Source: GCA-2401155 sp045047085
GTDB lineage: Bacteria; Pseudomonadota; Alphaproteobacteria; Rhizobiales; Rhizobiaceae
Reading direction: 5' to 3'
NCBI GenBank assembly: GCA_045047085.1
Contig: JASFYT010000002.1
Location: forward strand, 18,859-82,858
Length of the DNA stretch: 64,000 nt
Part shown: piece after piece, positions 35,486 to 44,179 of the stretch
Layout: each line of letters starts with the position of its first letter
How positions within the stretch are numbered: the stretch's first letter is position 1
Program-made: the position numbers and the translations under genes
Notes under the pieces: generated by a model
What the model was told of the DNA's origin: nothing
Database searches by the model: none
Seen by the model: only the letters and a program-made list of their open reading frames with translations

Positions 35486-35626
35486 ATGAACGTACTAGGA
35501 AAATACCGTCAGTGGCGCAGTTATCGTCGTACTGTAAACGAATTGAGCATGCTGACCGCACGTGAGTTGGATGATCTGGGTATTTGCCGCAGTGATATTC
35601 CATTTGTTGCACGCAACGCTCGCTAA
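35486..35626 (+). CDS. DUF1127 micro-protein
   Basis: A 46-residue basic protein, MNVLGKYRQWRSYRRTVNEL followed by SMLTARELDDLGICRSDIPF and VARNAR. This is the complete DUF1127 pattern: an aromatic/Arg-rich first helix and ARELDDLGIxRxDI in the second. Some alphaproteobacterial DUF1127 proteins bind RNA or affect sRNA turnover and phosphate metabolism; others are uncharacterised. GAAAGG lies 10 bases before ATG 35486. The gene stands alone between two oppositely oriented blocks and ends at hairpins. Confidence 0.88.
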   Translation: MNVLGKYRQWRSYRRTVNELSMLTARELDDLGICRSDIPFVARNAR

Positions 35627-35632
35627 TTCAAT

Positions 35633-35670
35633 TTCCCGGGAACACTTTTCCTCCCAAAATGTTCCGGGAA
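35633..35670 (+). terminator. Hairpin after DUF1127 gene
   Basis: TTCCCGGGAACA (from 35633) pairs with TGTTCCGGGAA (35660-35670) with one bulged G. No good U-run follows, so termination may depend on this plus the next hairpin. Confidence 0.55.
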
Positions 35671-35707
35671 TTGGGGCCTGACTTCCTCCCATCAAGGCCC
35701 TACAAAC

Positions 35708-35737
35708 AACACCCGTCGCTTCCAAGCGGCGGGTGTT
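35708..35737 (+). terminator. Strong hairpin, probable terminator before trmFO
   Basis: AACACCCGTCGCTT pairs with AAGCGGCGGGTGTT around a two-base loop (one G-U pair). It is followed by GTTGTATG, a weak U-rich tail. Confidence 0.6.
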
Positions 35738-35827
35738 GTTGTATGTGCATTGAATTTGCTCAGGCGATCTGTCATTTACAGTCGGAGTAAAACACATTGA
35801 CCAACTAAAATAGTAAGACGGTAGAAT

Positions 35828-37234
35828 ATGAGCAAGACATTGCATGTGATCGGCGGCGGATTGGCCGGAACAGAGGCTGCATGGCAGGCTGCCAATATGG
35901 GTGTGCAGGTAAAATTGCACGAAATGCGCCCGGTGCGCGGTACTGAAGCCCATCTTGGCGACGGGCTTGCCGAGCTGGTTTGTTCTAATTCATTCCGATC
36001 TGATGATTTTGAGAATAATGCGGTTGGTGTATTGCATCAGGAAATGCGGCTGGCAGATTCTCTAATTATGCGTTGCGGCGGCGAACACAAGGTGCCTGCC
36101 GGCAGCGCGCTGGCTGTAGACAGGGTTGGTTTTTCAGATGCGGTGACAAAAGCAATAACAGAACACCCCAATATTGACGTCCTGCGGGAAGAGGTAGCTG
36201 GATTTCCACCGGAAGATTGGGGTAAAACCATTATCGCTACGGGTCCTCTCACGGCACCTTCCCTTGCTGACGCAATAGCCGAGGAAACAGGGCAGGATGC
36301 ATTGGCATTTTTTGATGCGATTGCACCGATCCTTCATTTTGATTCGATCGATTTTGATACTGTATGGTTTCAATCGCGCTACGATAAAATTGGCCCCGGC
36401 GGTAATGGCAAGGATTACATCAATTGCCCGATGAATGAGGAGCAATATAATGCTTTCATTGATGCACTGCTTGATGGAGAAAAAACCGAATTTAAGGAAT
36501 GGGAAGATACCCCTTATTTTGATGGCTGCCTGCCAATTGAGGTGATGGCAGAACGGGGTCGCGAGACGTTGCGCCACGGACCGATGAAGCCGATGGGCCT
36601 TACCAATACGCACAAGCCAGACGAAAAAGCATATGCGGTGGTGCAATTGCGGCAGGATAATGCCCTTGGCACATTGTTCAATATGGTCGGGTTCCAAACC
36701 AAGCTAAAATATGGTGCGCAGACGAAAATATTTAAAACAATTCCTGGTCTTGAACAGGCAGAATTTGCTCGCCTTGGCGGATTGCACCGTAATACGTTTT
36801 TGAATTCCCCGAAAATACTGGATGAAAGCCTGCGGCTGAATGGTCGTTCGGATATACGCTTTGCTGGCCAGATTACCGGCTGTGAAGGTTATGTGGAAAG
36901 TGCTGCTATCGGTCTGATGACCGGACGGTTTGCGGCAGCTGAATTGCTTGGTCTAGAATTTTCCATTCCCCCATTGACTACCGCCTTTGGCGCCTTGATG
37001 CATCATATCACCGGTGGTCATGTGCAATATAATGATGAACCGGGGAAACGTTCGTTCCAACCGATGAACATCAACTTCGGGCTTTTTCCACCGCTGCCTG
37101 AAGGTACGATTGTGAAACCTGAGGGCGTGAAGCGTTTTCGCGGCAAGGATAAGGCTATCGCCAAGAAGAAAGCGATGGCAGCACGCGCTTTGGCAGATTG
37201 CCAGAGCTGGCTTGATACATTGCCGCAAAATTAG
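35828..37234 (+). CDS. trmFO: Folate-dependent tRNA (uracil-54-C5)-methyltransferase TrmFO
   Basis: A 468-residue FAD enzyme that makes 5-methyluridine at position 54 of tRNA using methylenetetrahydrofolate. The FAD motif is at the very N-terminus (VIGGGLAGTEAAWQAA). Conserved blocks are ELVCSNSFRSD (with the catalytic Cys), YINCPMNEEQY, LPIEVMAERG, PMKPMGLT, and the C-terminal GQITGCEGYVESAAIGL. ATG 35828 begins at the FAD strand. It ends two bases from the convergent sterol-desaturase gene. Confidence 0.96.
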   Translation: MSKTLHVIGGGLAGTEAAWQAANMGVQVKLHEMRPVRGTEAHLGDGLAELVCSNSFRSDDFENNAVGVLHQEMRLADSLIMRCGGEHKVPAGSALAVDRVGFSDAVTKAITEHPNIDVLREEVAGFPPEDWGKTIIATGPLTAPSLADAIAEETGQDALAFFDAIAPILHFDSIDFDTVWFQSRYDKIGPGGNGKDYINCPMNEEQYNAFIDALLDGEKTEFKEWEDTPYFDGCLPIEVMAERGRETLRHGPMKPMGLTNTHKPDEKAYAVVQLRQDNALGTLFNMVGFQTKLKYGAQTKIFKTIPGLEQAEFARLGGLHRNTFLNSPKILDESLRLNGRSDIRFAGQITGCEGYVESAAIGLMTGRFAAAELLGLEFSIPPLTTAFGALMHHITGGHVQYNDEPGKRSFQPMNINFGLFPPLPEGTIVKPEGVKRFRGKDKAIAKKKAMAARALADCQSWLDTLPQN

Positions 37235-37236
37235 GC

Positions 37237-38214
37237 CTATTCGCCCGGTTTGATCACATTTGCATCGGGCAATCCCGGCATACCAGCCTGCTCGGGGTTG
37301 CGGCGAACATATTCCGCTTTTAGCGTTTCTGAACCTTTTCTGGAGCCATCGTGGCTCCAGCCCGGAGGCTTTATCAGATATTGCAGGCGATCAGATAATT
37401 TTAGGCCGGGGGAAAACGCGTCGTTCAACATTGCTATCCATTCATGGAAGGCCACTTTGATCGGATTAAATGTACCGATATTTCGCACGATGCCGTAGCG
37501 CGGCATGTCTTCTTCCAGTTCCGGTACAAAACTGCCGAACATACGATCCCAAATAATCAAGGTTCCTGCAAAGTTTGCATCGAGGTAGCGTGGATTGGTG
37601 GCATGGTGTACCCGGTGGTGAGAAGGTGTATTCATCACCGCCTCGAACCATATGGGCATTTTTTTGATTGTCTCGGTATGAATCCAGAATTGGTAGACCA
37701 GATTGAAGCCGTAGGCGAAGATCAACACAGCCGGGTGAAACCCAATCAAAACCAGCGGAATGCGCAGGATAAATGCCCCAGTGAAGGTGCCTGTCCAGCT
37801 TTGGCGCAGGGCCGTTGAAAGATTATAATGCTGGGAAGAATGATGATTAATGTGCTCTGCCCAGACCCAGCGAATGCGATGGGCTAACCGATGATACCAG
37901 TAATAGCGCAAATCATCGAGCAGGAAGCAAAGGGCAATTGCCCACCACTCATAGCCGAATGTATAAATTCTAAACTGATAGAACCAGTCCCAAACACCAT
38001 AAGCAACAAAACCCAGCAACAGACCTGCTACAACATTTCCCATGCCCATTAGCAGGCTGGTGAGAGTATCACGGGTCTCGAAGCTGCCACGGGTGTGATC
38101 GCCATTTTTACGCGCGTAAAGGATAACGCCAAGCTCAATCAGCATTGCCAGAATGAAAAAAGGGATCGCAATTTGAGTGATTGAAGGAAAGTCTGGTACG
38201 TTCATTAGTTTCAC
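37237..38214 (-). CDS. Sterol desaturase / fatty acid hydroxylase family protein
   Basis: A 325-residue integral membrane di-iron enzyme with four to five helices. The histidine clusters are complete: HRLAHR, then HINHHSSQHYN, and HRVHHATNPRY near residue 205. These bind two irons and support hydroxylation or desaturation of a lipid. The bacterial family is broad (fatty acid, sphingolipid, carotenoid and hopanoid substrates), so the substrate is not assigned. ATG 38214 is the first possible start, with a second ATG three codons on. It overlaps the small upstream gene by four bases. Confidence 0.88.
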   Translation of the reverse strand: MKLMNVPDFPSITQIAIPFFILAMLIELGVILYARKNGDHTRGSFETRDTLTSLLMGMGNVVAGLLLGFVAYGVWDWFYQFRIYTFGYEWWAIALCFLLDDLRYYWYHRLAHRIRWVWAEHINHHSSQHYNLSTALRQSWTGTFTGAFILRIPLVLIGFHPAVLIFAYGFNLVYQFWIHTETIKKMPIWFEAVMNTPSHHRVHHATNPRYLDANFAGTLIIWDRMFGSFVPELEEDMPRYGIVRNIGTFNPIKVAFHEWIAMLNDAFSPGLKLSDRLQYLIKPPGWSHDGSRKGSETLKAEYVRRNPEQAGMPGLPDANVIKPGE

Positions 38215-38627
38215 CCCTTTAGTTCTATCAAAGCATCATGGATCATGTTTGCGTCGTTGGAGCTTTCAATTTCGTAACTATGACGTTTATGGGTGAAGTC
38301 GTTGTACCGCACATTAAGTCTATGCCCGGATAACTCCAAACCGATTATATCGCCTTTTGAAAGTAAACGGGTGAGGAATTCAGACCCCATGGCTTCAACC
38401 AATCCGACCGTATTTTTTGAATTGAGCAGTAAGAATCCGGCGGATTTGTCTCCGGTCAAAATGGTGTTTTCAATACGGGCATCAGCATAGTCCAATAAAA
38501 ACGCTGTATCAGCTTCTGCTTCATTCGTCAGTTTGGCCGGTATCGAAATTCCGGACAAATAGACAACCAAAACCATGAAAGTAATTCCGCAAATCACCAA
38601 TGGCCCCAATATCTCTAACGGCATCAT
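38211..38627 (-). CDS. Single-helix membrane protein of unknown function
   Basis: A 138-residue protein with an N-terminal membrane helix (ILGPLVICGITFMVLVVYLS) and a cytoplasmic or periplasmic domain of about 105 residues. That domain has alternating hydrophobic strands (GFLLLNSKNTVGLVEAMG, DIIGLELSGHRLNVRYNDF). I do not recognise a family. Its stop overlaps the start of the fatty acid hydroxylase gene (ATGA), so it is probably a functional partner or is simply coupled to it. Confidence 0.75.
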   Translation of the reverse strand: MMPLEILGPLVICGITFMVLVVYLSGISIPAKLTNEAEADTAFLLDYADARIENTILTGDKSAGFLLLNSKNTVGLVEAMGSEFLTRLLSKGDIIGLELSGHRLNVRYNDFTHKRHSYEIESSNDANMIHDALIELKG

Positions 38628-38723
38628 ACTCTCTTTTACGTAAACGGAAGACGTTTAAGTGAATAGTCCAAATTTCGAGATAGTTCAAGCAGTTGCTATA
38701 AACTCAACCTTATTAGTCCGACG

Positions 38724-39584
38724 TCAAATATTGCCGGTACGCGCGGCACGCCATAAGGTCCAAAGTTTTTTGAGCGGTGAAATTGTCGGTATTCTGGTAA
38801 AAATATGATCGTTCAGTTTTCGGGAAGATCTCAGATACAGTTTGCAAAGAGAGGTTGGAAGCAGGATGAGCGAAATATCCTTTTTGGAGGCATTGTATTC
38901 TTTTTGGATATTTTTCAGAGCCATCAAATGGTTATCTGCCAAATCAAAAATGCCGTTCAACATTTCCATATGTTTTTTGCTTTTCTTTTCTGAAAACCAA
39001 TCTTCCAACGATAAACCTGCGGCCTCTAACATTTCCTTTGGTATGTAGATCTTGTTTTGAGCGTTATGTCGGGGCAGGAAACGTATTATATCCGTTAGCG
39101 CCAACACCATGCCCGCGTGGCCACAAATATCGGCCATGGCACGATCCTGTTCCAGCTTTGCGGCCATGGTGAGCAATTGTATAAATACTGATGCAGTTTC
39201 GCCGCAATATCCTTCCAGCGTACCAATATCCGGCATTGGGTCATTATAGAGATCGAATATTCGAGCCTGAAGATAGGTATCAAGGGGAAGAAGGGGTAAT
39301 TTATGAGCGGTCATTTCACTTAGCAGCTCATCGGCCAATGGATTGTGTGTGTTCGAGGTGCCCGCTTGAACCGTATCACGCCACCATTGAATGCGAATTT
39401 CGCCGGTCATTGGTTCTGATATAGCCGAAGATATCTTGGAAATTTCAGTGTCGAACGCGTAGAGCGTCATTGCAAGGTTGCGCAAATTTTCCGGTAGATA
39501 AAGGCAGGCGAGATAGCGGTCATGGTTCAGATCACGCAATTGGTTCTGGCAGAACTCCGGCGTTTTTCTATCACCTTCGCCCAT
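38724..39584 (-). CDS. Phytoene/squalene-synthase-like protein with degenerate active site (NDUFAF6-like)
   Basis: A 286-residue all-helical protein of the trans-isoprenyl-diphosphate synthase fold. The first Asp-rich motif, normally DxxxD, reads FDTEISK. The second, normally DxxRDxxED, reads TDIIRFLPRH, so the metal-binding aspartates are incomplete and catalysis is unlikely. RIQWWRDTV and IYIPKEML mark the fold. Mitochondrial NDUFAF6, a complex I assembly factor, is a similar degenerate homologue. ATG 39584 overlaps the TGA of the upstream Mth938 gene by one base. The longer open frame to 39692 lies inside that gene and is rejected. No crt/hpn genes are near, against a role in carotenoid synthesis. 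Confidence 0.82.
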   Translation of the reverse strand: MGEGDRKTPEFCQNQLRDLNHDRYLACLYLPENLRNLAMTLYAFDTEISKISSAISEPMTGEIRIQWWRDTVQAGTSNTHNPLADELLSEMTAHKLPLLPLDTYLQARIFDLYNDPMPDIGTLEGYCGETASVFIQLLTMAAKLEQDRAMADICGHAGMVLALTDIIRFLPRHNAQNKIYIPKEMLEAAGLSLEDWFSEKKSKKHMEMLNGIFDLADNHLMALKNIQKEYNASKKDISLILLPTSLCKLYLRSSRKLNDHIFTRIPTISPLKKLWTLWRAARTGNI

Positions 39585-40009
39585 CAATCTACGACCAAAA
39601 ATGCGGCGGCAACTGCCCTGCCCTCTGCCAGCAATACATTGAAGGTGCGTACCGCGGCACCTGTGCTCATGGGGTCGGCGGAAATCTGGCAATCACGTAA
39701 GCGGGATCGCAATTCCGGCTTAATCGGTATTAAGTCCAGGCCTGAACCGACCAGAAGGATTTCAATTGCGGCGGCTTCCTCGAATATTTTTTGGAAATTC
39801 TCTACATGCAGATCATCCGGCGTGGTGACGTCCCAACCATAGATTCCAGATGGCAGGCAAAGCAGGCTGCCGCGGTGGCTCATATCTGAAAATCGAAAAC
39901 CACCATTACCATAAGCATCAATCGGAGCACGCCCCGGAAAATGGGCATCCCGAATTTCAATCCCGGAGGGACGTACCGGATCAAAATCACCATCAAATTC
40001 ACTGGACAT
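39584..40009 (-). CDS. Mth938/DUF498-domain protein (NDUFAF3-like)
   Basis: A 141-residue soluble protein of the Mth938 fold. Conserved parts are IDAYGNGGFRFSD, RGSLLCLPSGIYGWDV, EILLVGSGLDLIPIKPELRS and STGAAVRTFNVLLAEGRAVA, typical of the DUF498 family. The mitochondrial member NDUFAF3 assists complex I assembly. Here it is sandwiched between secDF, whose stop is two bases upstream, and the phytoene-synthase-like gene, an order widely shared in alphaproteobacteria. The bacterial function is not established. Confidence 0.88.
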   Translation of the reverse strand: MSSEFDGDFDPVRPSGIEIRDAHFPGRAPIDAYGNGGFRFSDMSHRGSLLCLPSGIYGWDVTTPDDLHVENFQKIFEEAAAIEILLVGSGLDLIPIKPELRSRLRDCQISADPMSTGAAVRTFNVLLAEGRAVAAAFLVVD

Positions 40010-40011
40010 TT

Positions 40012-42645
40012 TTATTCAAAATCGACCGGCGTAGTATTTGCCGTAGCCGCTTTTTCCTTATCGCCTGCCGGTGTATTTCCTGCAATCTGACCGGGCCGAA
40101 GCTTGAACAGGATGAGGAATGGTGCGGCGATAAAGATCGATGAATAAGTACCCACAAAGATGCCGAAGATCATCGCGAAGGTGAAGGATGCCAAAACTTC
40201 GCCACCAAGTAAATAGAGCGCAAATAATGCGAGCAAGGTGGTGACCGAGGTCAAAATCGTACGAGACAACATCTGGTTGATCGACAAATCAAGCAATTGC
40301 GGAATGGCCATCTTCTTGTATTTTCGTAAATTTTCACGGATTCGGTCATAGACCACCACCGTATCGTTCAACGAATAGCCAACAATCGTTAGAATCGCCG
40401 CGATTGAAGCCAGCGTGAATTCTACCTGGAAAACTGCAAACATACCGATGGTGATGATCACATCGTGAAGGGTAGCCATCACGGCACCCAACGCAAACTG
40501 CCACTCGAACCGTATCCAGATGTATAGCATAATCGCAATCAAGGATGCGGCCACAGCAATAGCGCCAGCTTGTGCCAGTTCGCCGGATACAGTTGGGCCA
40601 ACAACTTCTACACGGCGGAATTCATAGTCGCCTTCAAGAGCAAAGCGAACCTTTGCTTCCACGCTCTGTTCAGCATTGTCGTTCTGATCCTGACTTTCTA
40701 CACGGATCAAAACTTCATTGCGGTTACCAAATTCCTGAACCTGCACGTCGCCCACATTGATTTCGCTCAGTCGTGTTCGGATATCTGCAATATCAGCGAC
40801 CTCAGCTTTAGATTTTACTTCGACCAGCGTTCCACCTTTGAAATCGATGCCATAATTGAGACTGACCACGAAAAACAGAACGATCGATGCAACGACGGCA
40901 ACCGCACTTAACGGGAAGGAAAATACCCGGTTCCCCATAAATCGGATGTCGCTTTTTTCTGGCAGGATATCAAATAGCCGCTTGGGCAATTCTTTTGGGC
41001 GTTTATAGCGAACCCACAATGAAACTAGCAAACGGGTGAAAGTGTATGCGGTGAAAACCGTTGTGATGATACCAATCGCAAGAGTAATCGCGAAACCGCG
41101 AACCGGGCCGGAACCCAGATAAAACAGAATAATCGCCGCGATAAAGGTCGTGATATTTGCATCCAAAATGGTATTCAGCGCGTGCTTAAAACCTGCGTCA
41201 AAAGACTGGATGATATTGCGCCCGTTGCGGCGTTCTTCACGTATCCGCTCGTAAATCAATACGTTGGCATCCACAGCCATACCCATAGTCAAAACGATAC
41301 CGGCAATACCCGGCAGAGTGAGCGTCGCGCCCAATACGGAGAGCAAGGCAATGATCATGGAGATATTGGCAATCAATGCCACATTGGCGATTATGCCAAG
41401 AGTTCCATAGGTTGCCCACATGAACATCAACACGAGGAATGCGCCGATAAGGGATGCGTCTTTTCCTGCCTCGATGGAATCAAGGCCCAAGCCGGGGCCA
41501 ACTGTGCGTTCTTCAATGATGGTTAGATCGGCAGGCAGAGCACCGGCGCGCAGTAGAATTGCCAGATTGTTTGCACCTTCAACGGAAAAGTTGCCGGATA
41601 TTTGACCGGATCCGCCCAAAATTGCTTCGCGAATAACCGGGGCTGAAATAATTTCACCATCAAGAACAATCGCAAAAGGCCTGCCCACATTGTTCTGGGT
41701 TACTTTACCGAAGCGGCTGGCGCCTTTAGTATCGAAACGGAAAGAAACGATGGGTTCATTGGTACGCTGGTCAAAGCCTGCTTGGGAATCCACCAAATTT
41801 TCACCATCTACCATAACACGGGTTTCGATCAAATAGGGCGTTGGGGGGTCGGTATCTTCAAACAACACTTTGGTGCCTGCTGGCGGCCTGCCAGTTAGCG
41901 CATCATTGGCGTCCATCGCATTGCTGACGAGATGGAAGCTCAATTTGGCCGTTGTACCAATTAAGTCTTTGAGTGTTTGAGGATCATCAAGGCCGGGAAA
42001 CTGGATCAGAATTCGATCTGATCCCTGACGCTGAACCACAGGCTCATTTGTGCCAAGTTCGTTGATGCGACGTCCAATAACCTCAATCGATTGTGTTACA
42101 GCAGATTGAAGACCATGGGCGATCCCATCATCGGTCAGAGAATAAACAAGCAGGCTATCCTCAGGTTGTGATGCGGCCACTTCAACCACAGATGAGCGGC
42201 CGAACAAACCGGCTGTAACCGGTAAGGCCAGTTCGCCAAGCTTATCAATTGCGTTTTCTGCGTCTTCAATCTTGCGGAGTCTGACATTGATTGAGCGTGC
42301 ATCCCCCTTCGACAACCGATAGCCGATACGTTCAGCACGCAGAATTCTTCTGACATCGCCTTCAAGAGATTCAAGCCGTTCCCTGATTAGGGAATCTTTG
42401 TCCACCTGCATCAACAGATGCGAGCCGCCCTGCAGATCAAGCCCCAGTTTCATCTGAAATGCCGGTAAAAAGCTGGGATATCCAGGAATTATTTTTTCAC
42501 AACCAGGAACGGATACACCAGCCACTGGCTGAGCACATCCTTCAGGCATCTCTGGATTGCCGAAAAAATTTGGCACTGTAAACAGGACAGCCAGAGTTAC
42601 CAAAGTGAGGATTGAAACAATTTTCCACTTGGAAAAATAAAGCAT
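40012..42645 (-). CDS. secDF: Fused protein translocase subunit SecDF
   Basis: An 877-residue inner-membrane protein combining SecD (about residues 1-530) and SecF (about 560-877). SecD features are GLDLQGGSHLLMQVD near residue 70, a large periplasmic P1 domain, and the helix block GMAVDANVLIYERIREERRN. The SecF half has GIDFKGGTLVEV and NDTVVVYDRIRENLRKY. SecDF uses the proton motive force to complete export through SecYEG. Fusion of the two subunits is normal in Rhizobiales. YajC lies upstream, and two small genes are coupled downstream. Confidence 0.96.
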   Translation of the reverse strand: MLYFSKWKIVSILTLVTLAVLFTVPNFFGNPEMPEGCAQPVAGVSVPGCEKIIPGYPSFLPAFQMKLGLDLQGGSHLLMQVDKDSLIRERLESLEGDVRRILRAERIGYRLSKGDARSINVRLRKIEDAENAIDKLGELALPVTAGLFGRSSVVEVAASQPEDSLLVYSLTDDGIAHGLQSAVTQSIEVIGRRINELGTNEPVVQRQGSDRILIQFPGLDDPQTLKDLIGTTAKLSFHLVSNAMDANDALTGRPPAGTKVLFEDTDPPTPYLIETRVMVDGENLVDSQAGFDQRTNEPIVSFRFDTKGASRFGKVTQNNVGRPFAIVLDGEIISAPVIREAILGGSGQISGNFSVEGANNLAILLRAGALPADLTIIEERTVGPGLGLDSIEAGKDASLIGAFLVLMFMWATYGTLGIIANVALIANISMIIALLSVLGATLTLPGIAGIVLTMGMAVDANVLIYERIREERRNGRNIIQSFDAGFKHALNTILDANITTFIAAIILFYLGSGPVRGFAITLAIGIITTVFTAYTFTRLLVSLWVRYKRPKELPKRLFDILPEKSDIRFMGNRVFSFPLSAVAVVASIVLFFVVSLNYGIDFKGGTLVEVKSKAEVADIADIRTRLSEINVGDVQVQEFGNRNEVLIRVESQDQNDNAEQSVEAKVRFALEGDYEFRRVEVVGPTVSGELAQAGAIAVAASLIAIMLYIWIRFEWQFALGAVMATLHDVIITIGMFAVFQVEFTLASIAAILTIVGYSLNDTVVVYDRIRENLRKYKKMAIPQLLDLSINQMLSRTILTSVTTLLALFALYLLGGEVLASFTFAMIFGIFVGTYSSIFIAAPFLILFKLRPGQIAGNTPAGDKEKAATANTTPVDFE

Positions 42646-42719
42646 GAAACAGATTCCGAAATCGATTTAACGGGTTGGTTGTTACTCAAACGTCCTGACG
42701 CATAACAGAAGCGACAAAA

Positions 42720-43043
42720 TCAGGTCTTTGTAGCTTCGCCTTTAATACGAACATCAGCAATCATTGAACGCATTACGCGTACTTTAATGCCTTTGGAGAT
42801 TTCAACTTCCAATTCGCTGTCGTCTATGACCTTGGTTACTTTGCCGATCATGCCGCCACCGGTAATGATTGAATCATTACGTCTCACATTGCCAAGCATT
42901 TCCTCACGCTTTTTTGCGGCCGTACGCTGTGGCCTGATGATAAGAAAATACATGATAACGAAGATAAGAATAAATGGCAGTAAGCTCATTACTAGATCTG
43001 AACCGCCACCAAAGGCTTGGGCAAAGGCCGGGGTCTCAAACAT
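42720..43043 (-). CDS. yajC: Preprotein translocase subunit YajC
   Basis: A 107-residue protein with one membrane helix (LLPFILIFVIMYFLIIRPQR) and a basic-acidic cytoplasmic domain. RPQRTAAKKREEML and DSIITGGGMIGKVTKV are the family signature. ATG 43043 has GGAG about 11 bases upstream; longer in-frame starts are not supported. It is the first gene of the yajC-secDF cluster, with 74 bases to secDF. Confidence 0.94.
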   Translation of the reverse strand: MFETPAFAQAFGGGSDLVMSLLPFILIFVIMYFLIIRPQRTAAKKREEMLGNVRRNDSIITGGGMIGKVTKVIDDSELEVEISKGIKVRVMRSMIADVRIKGEATKT

Positions 43044-43297
43044 TCGACCGCACTCCTGAAAATAATTAGAATTAATGGGCCAAACGAACACATTCGAATA
43101 ACCCTTGAAGTCGCGCGGACTATAGCTATCCCCACGATGAATGCAAATGGGGTGTTTTCACTTAAAAAGCAATCCCCAAAGCACCCGTTAGAGTCAATTT
43201 ATGGCGAACTTCGGTGATCTGGAGCGATCTTTGCCACTTTGTAAAATGTTATCCACCGTGGTATCTGGATTTCCTAACCAAATGAAGGAAGCTAGCA

Positions 43298-44179
43298 TTG
43301 AACTCTAATGACCAAAAAGATGCGATTGAGACGCTGAATTGCAAACTGGATACACTTATCTCATTGATTGAGCGGGCGGTTCCTGAAATCCCGAAGAAAA
43401 ACGATGTTACAGCGGCTTCAACATTTGTGTGGAATGCGGAAAAGAGCTGGTTGCAACCAGTTGCAAAGGTCAACCGGGTCGACATGCATTTGTTGAAAGG
43501 CATTGGGCGGGTCCGCGATATTTTGCAGGAAAATACAGAACAGTTCGCCAATGGTATGGCTGCCAATAATGTGTTGCTGTGGGGTGCCCGAGGCATGGGA
43601 AAATCATCGCTGGTGAAAGCTGTTCATGCCCATATCAATGCTGAAAAGCCGAATCATGAACTAAAACTGATTGAAATCCACCGGGAGGATATCCATTCCC
43701 TCCCCGCTTTGCTCAATTTGTTGCGCGGGGTTTCTCAACGCATCATCGTATATTGTGACGACCTCTCCTTCGATAACGACGATTCCTCGTATAAATCGCT
43801 AAAAGCTGCTCTGGACGGGGGCGTCGAAGGGCGCCCGGAAAATGTGATATTCTACGCCACATCAAACCGTCGCCATCTCTTGCCGCGCGATATGATTGAG
43901 AATGAGCGCTCTACCGCCATTAATCCGAGCGAGGCAGTGGAGGAGAAAGTTTCTCTTTCCGACCGTTTCGGTCTTTGGCTTGGATTCCATAAATGCAGTC
44001 AGGATGAATATCTGGAAATGATCAATGGCTATGCAGAGCATTTTGCACTTAATGTGAAAGAGGAAGAATTGCGACATGGAGCGCTTGAATGGGCAACCAC
44101 ACGCGGCAGCAGGTCTGGACGCGTGGCCTGGCAATTCATTCAGAATTTAGCTGGGAAGCAAGGGAAAACTATCGGGTAA
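43298..44179 (+). CDS. DUF815-type AAA ATPase
   Basis: A 293-residue cytoplasmic ATPase. Walker A is LWGARGMGKSSLVKA near residue 92 and the Walker B-like segment is IIVYCDDLSFD. ATSNRRHLLPRDM, SLSDRFGLWLGFHKCSQDEY and TRGSRSGRVAWQFIQNLAG are diagnostic of the DUF815 family, which is usually found opposite yajC in this group. The function is unknown. The start is TTG 43298, preceded by AAGGAAG eight bases away; no ATG is suitably placed. Confidence 0.87.
   Translation: MNSNDQKDAIETLNCKLDTLISLIERAVPEIPKKNDVTAASTFVWNAEKSWLQPVAKVNRVDMHLLKGIGRVRDILQENTEQFANGMAANNVLLWGARGMGKSSLVKAVHAHINAEKPNHELKLIEIHREDIHSLPALLNLLRGVSQRIIVYCDDLSFDNDDSSYKSLKAALDGGVEGRPENVIFYATSNRRHLLPRDMIENERSTAINPSEAVEEKVSLSDRFGLWLGFHKCSQDEYLEMINGYAEHFALNVKEEELRHGALEWATTRGSRSGRVAWQFIQNLAGKQGKTIG

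Noticed and set aside
38724..39584. Carotenoid or hopanoid biosynthesis from the phytoene-synthase match
   Set aside because: Both Asp-rich motifs are degenerate and there are no crt or hpn neighbours; the context is secDF and Mth938.
39585..39692. N-terminal extension of the phytoene-synthase-like gene
   Set aside because: It lies inside the coupled Mth938 gene in another phase; ATG 39584 overlaps that gene's stop as expected for coupling.
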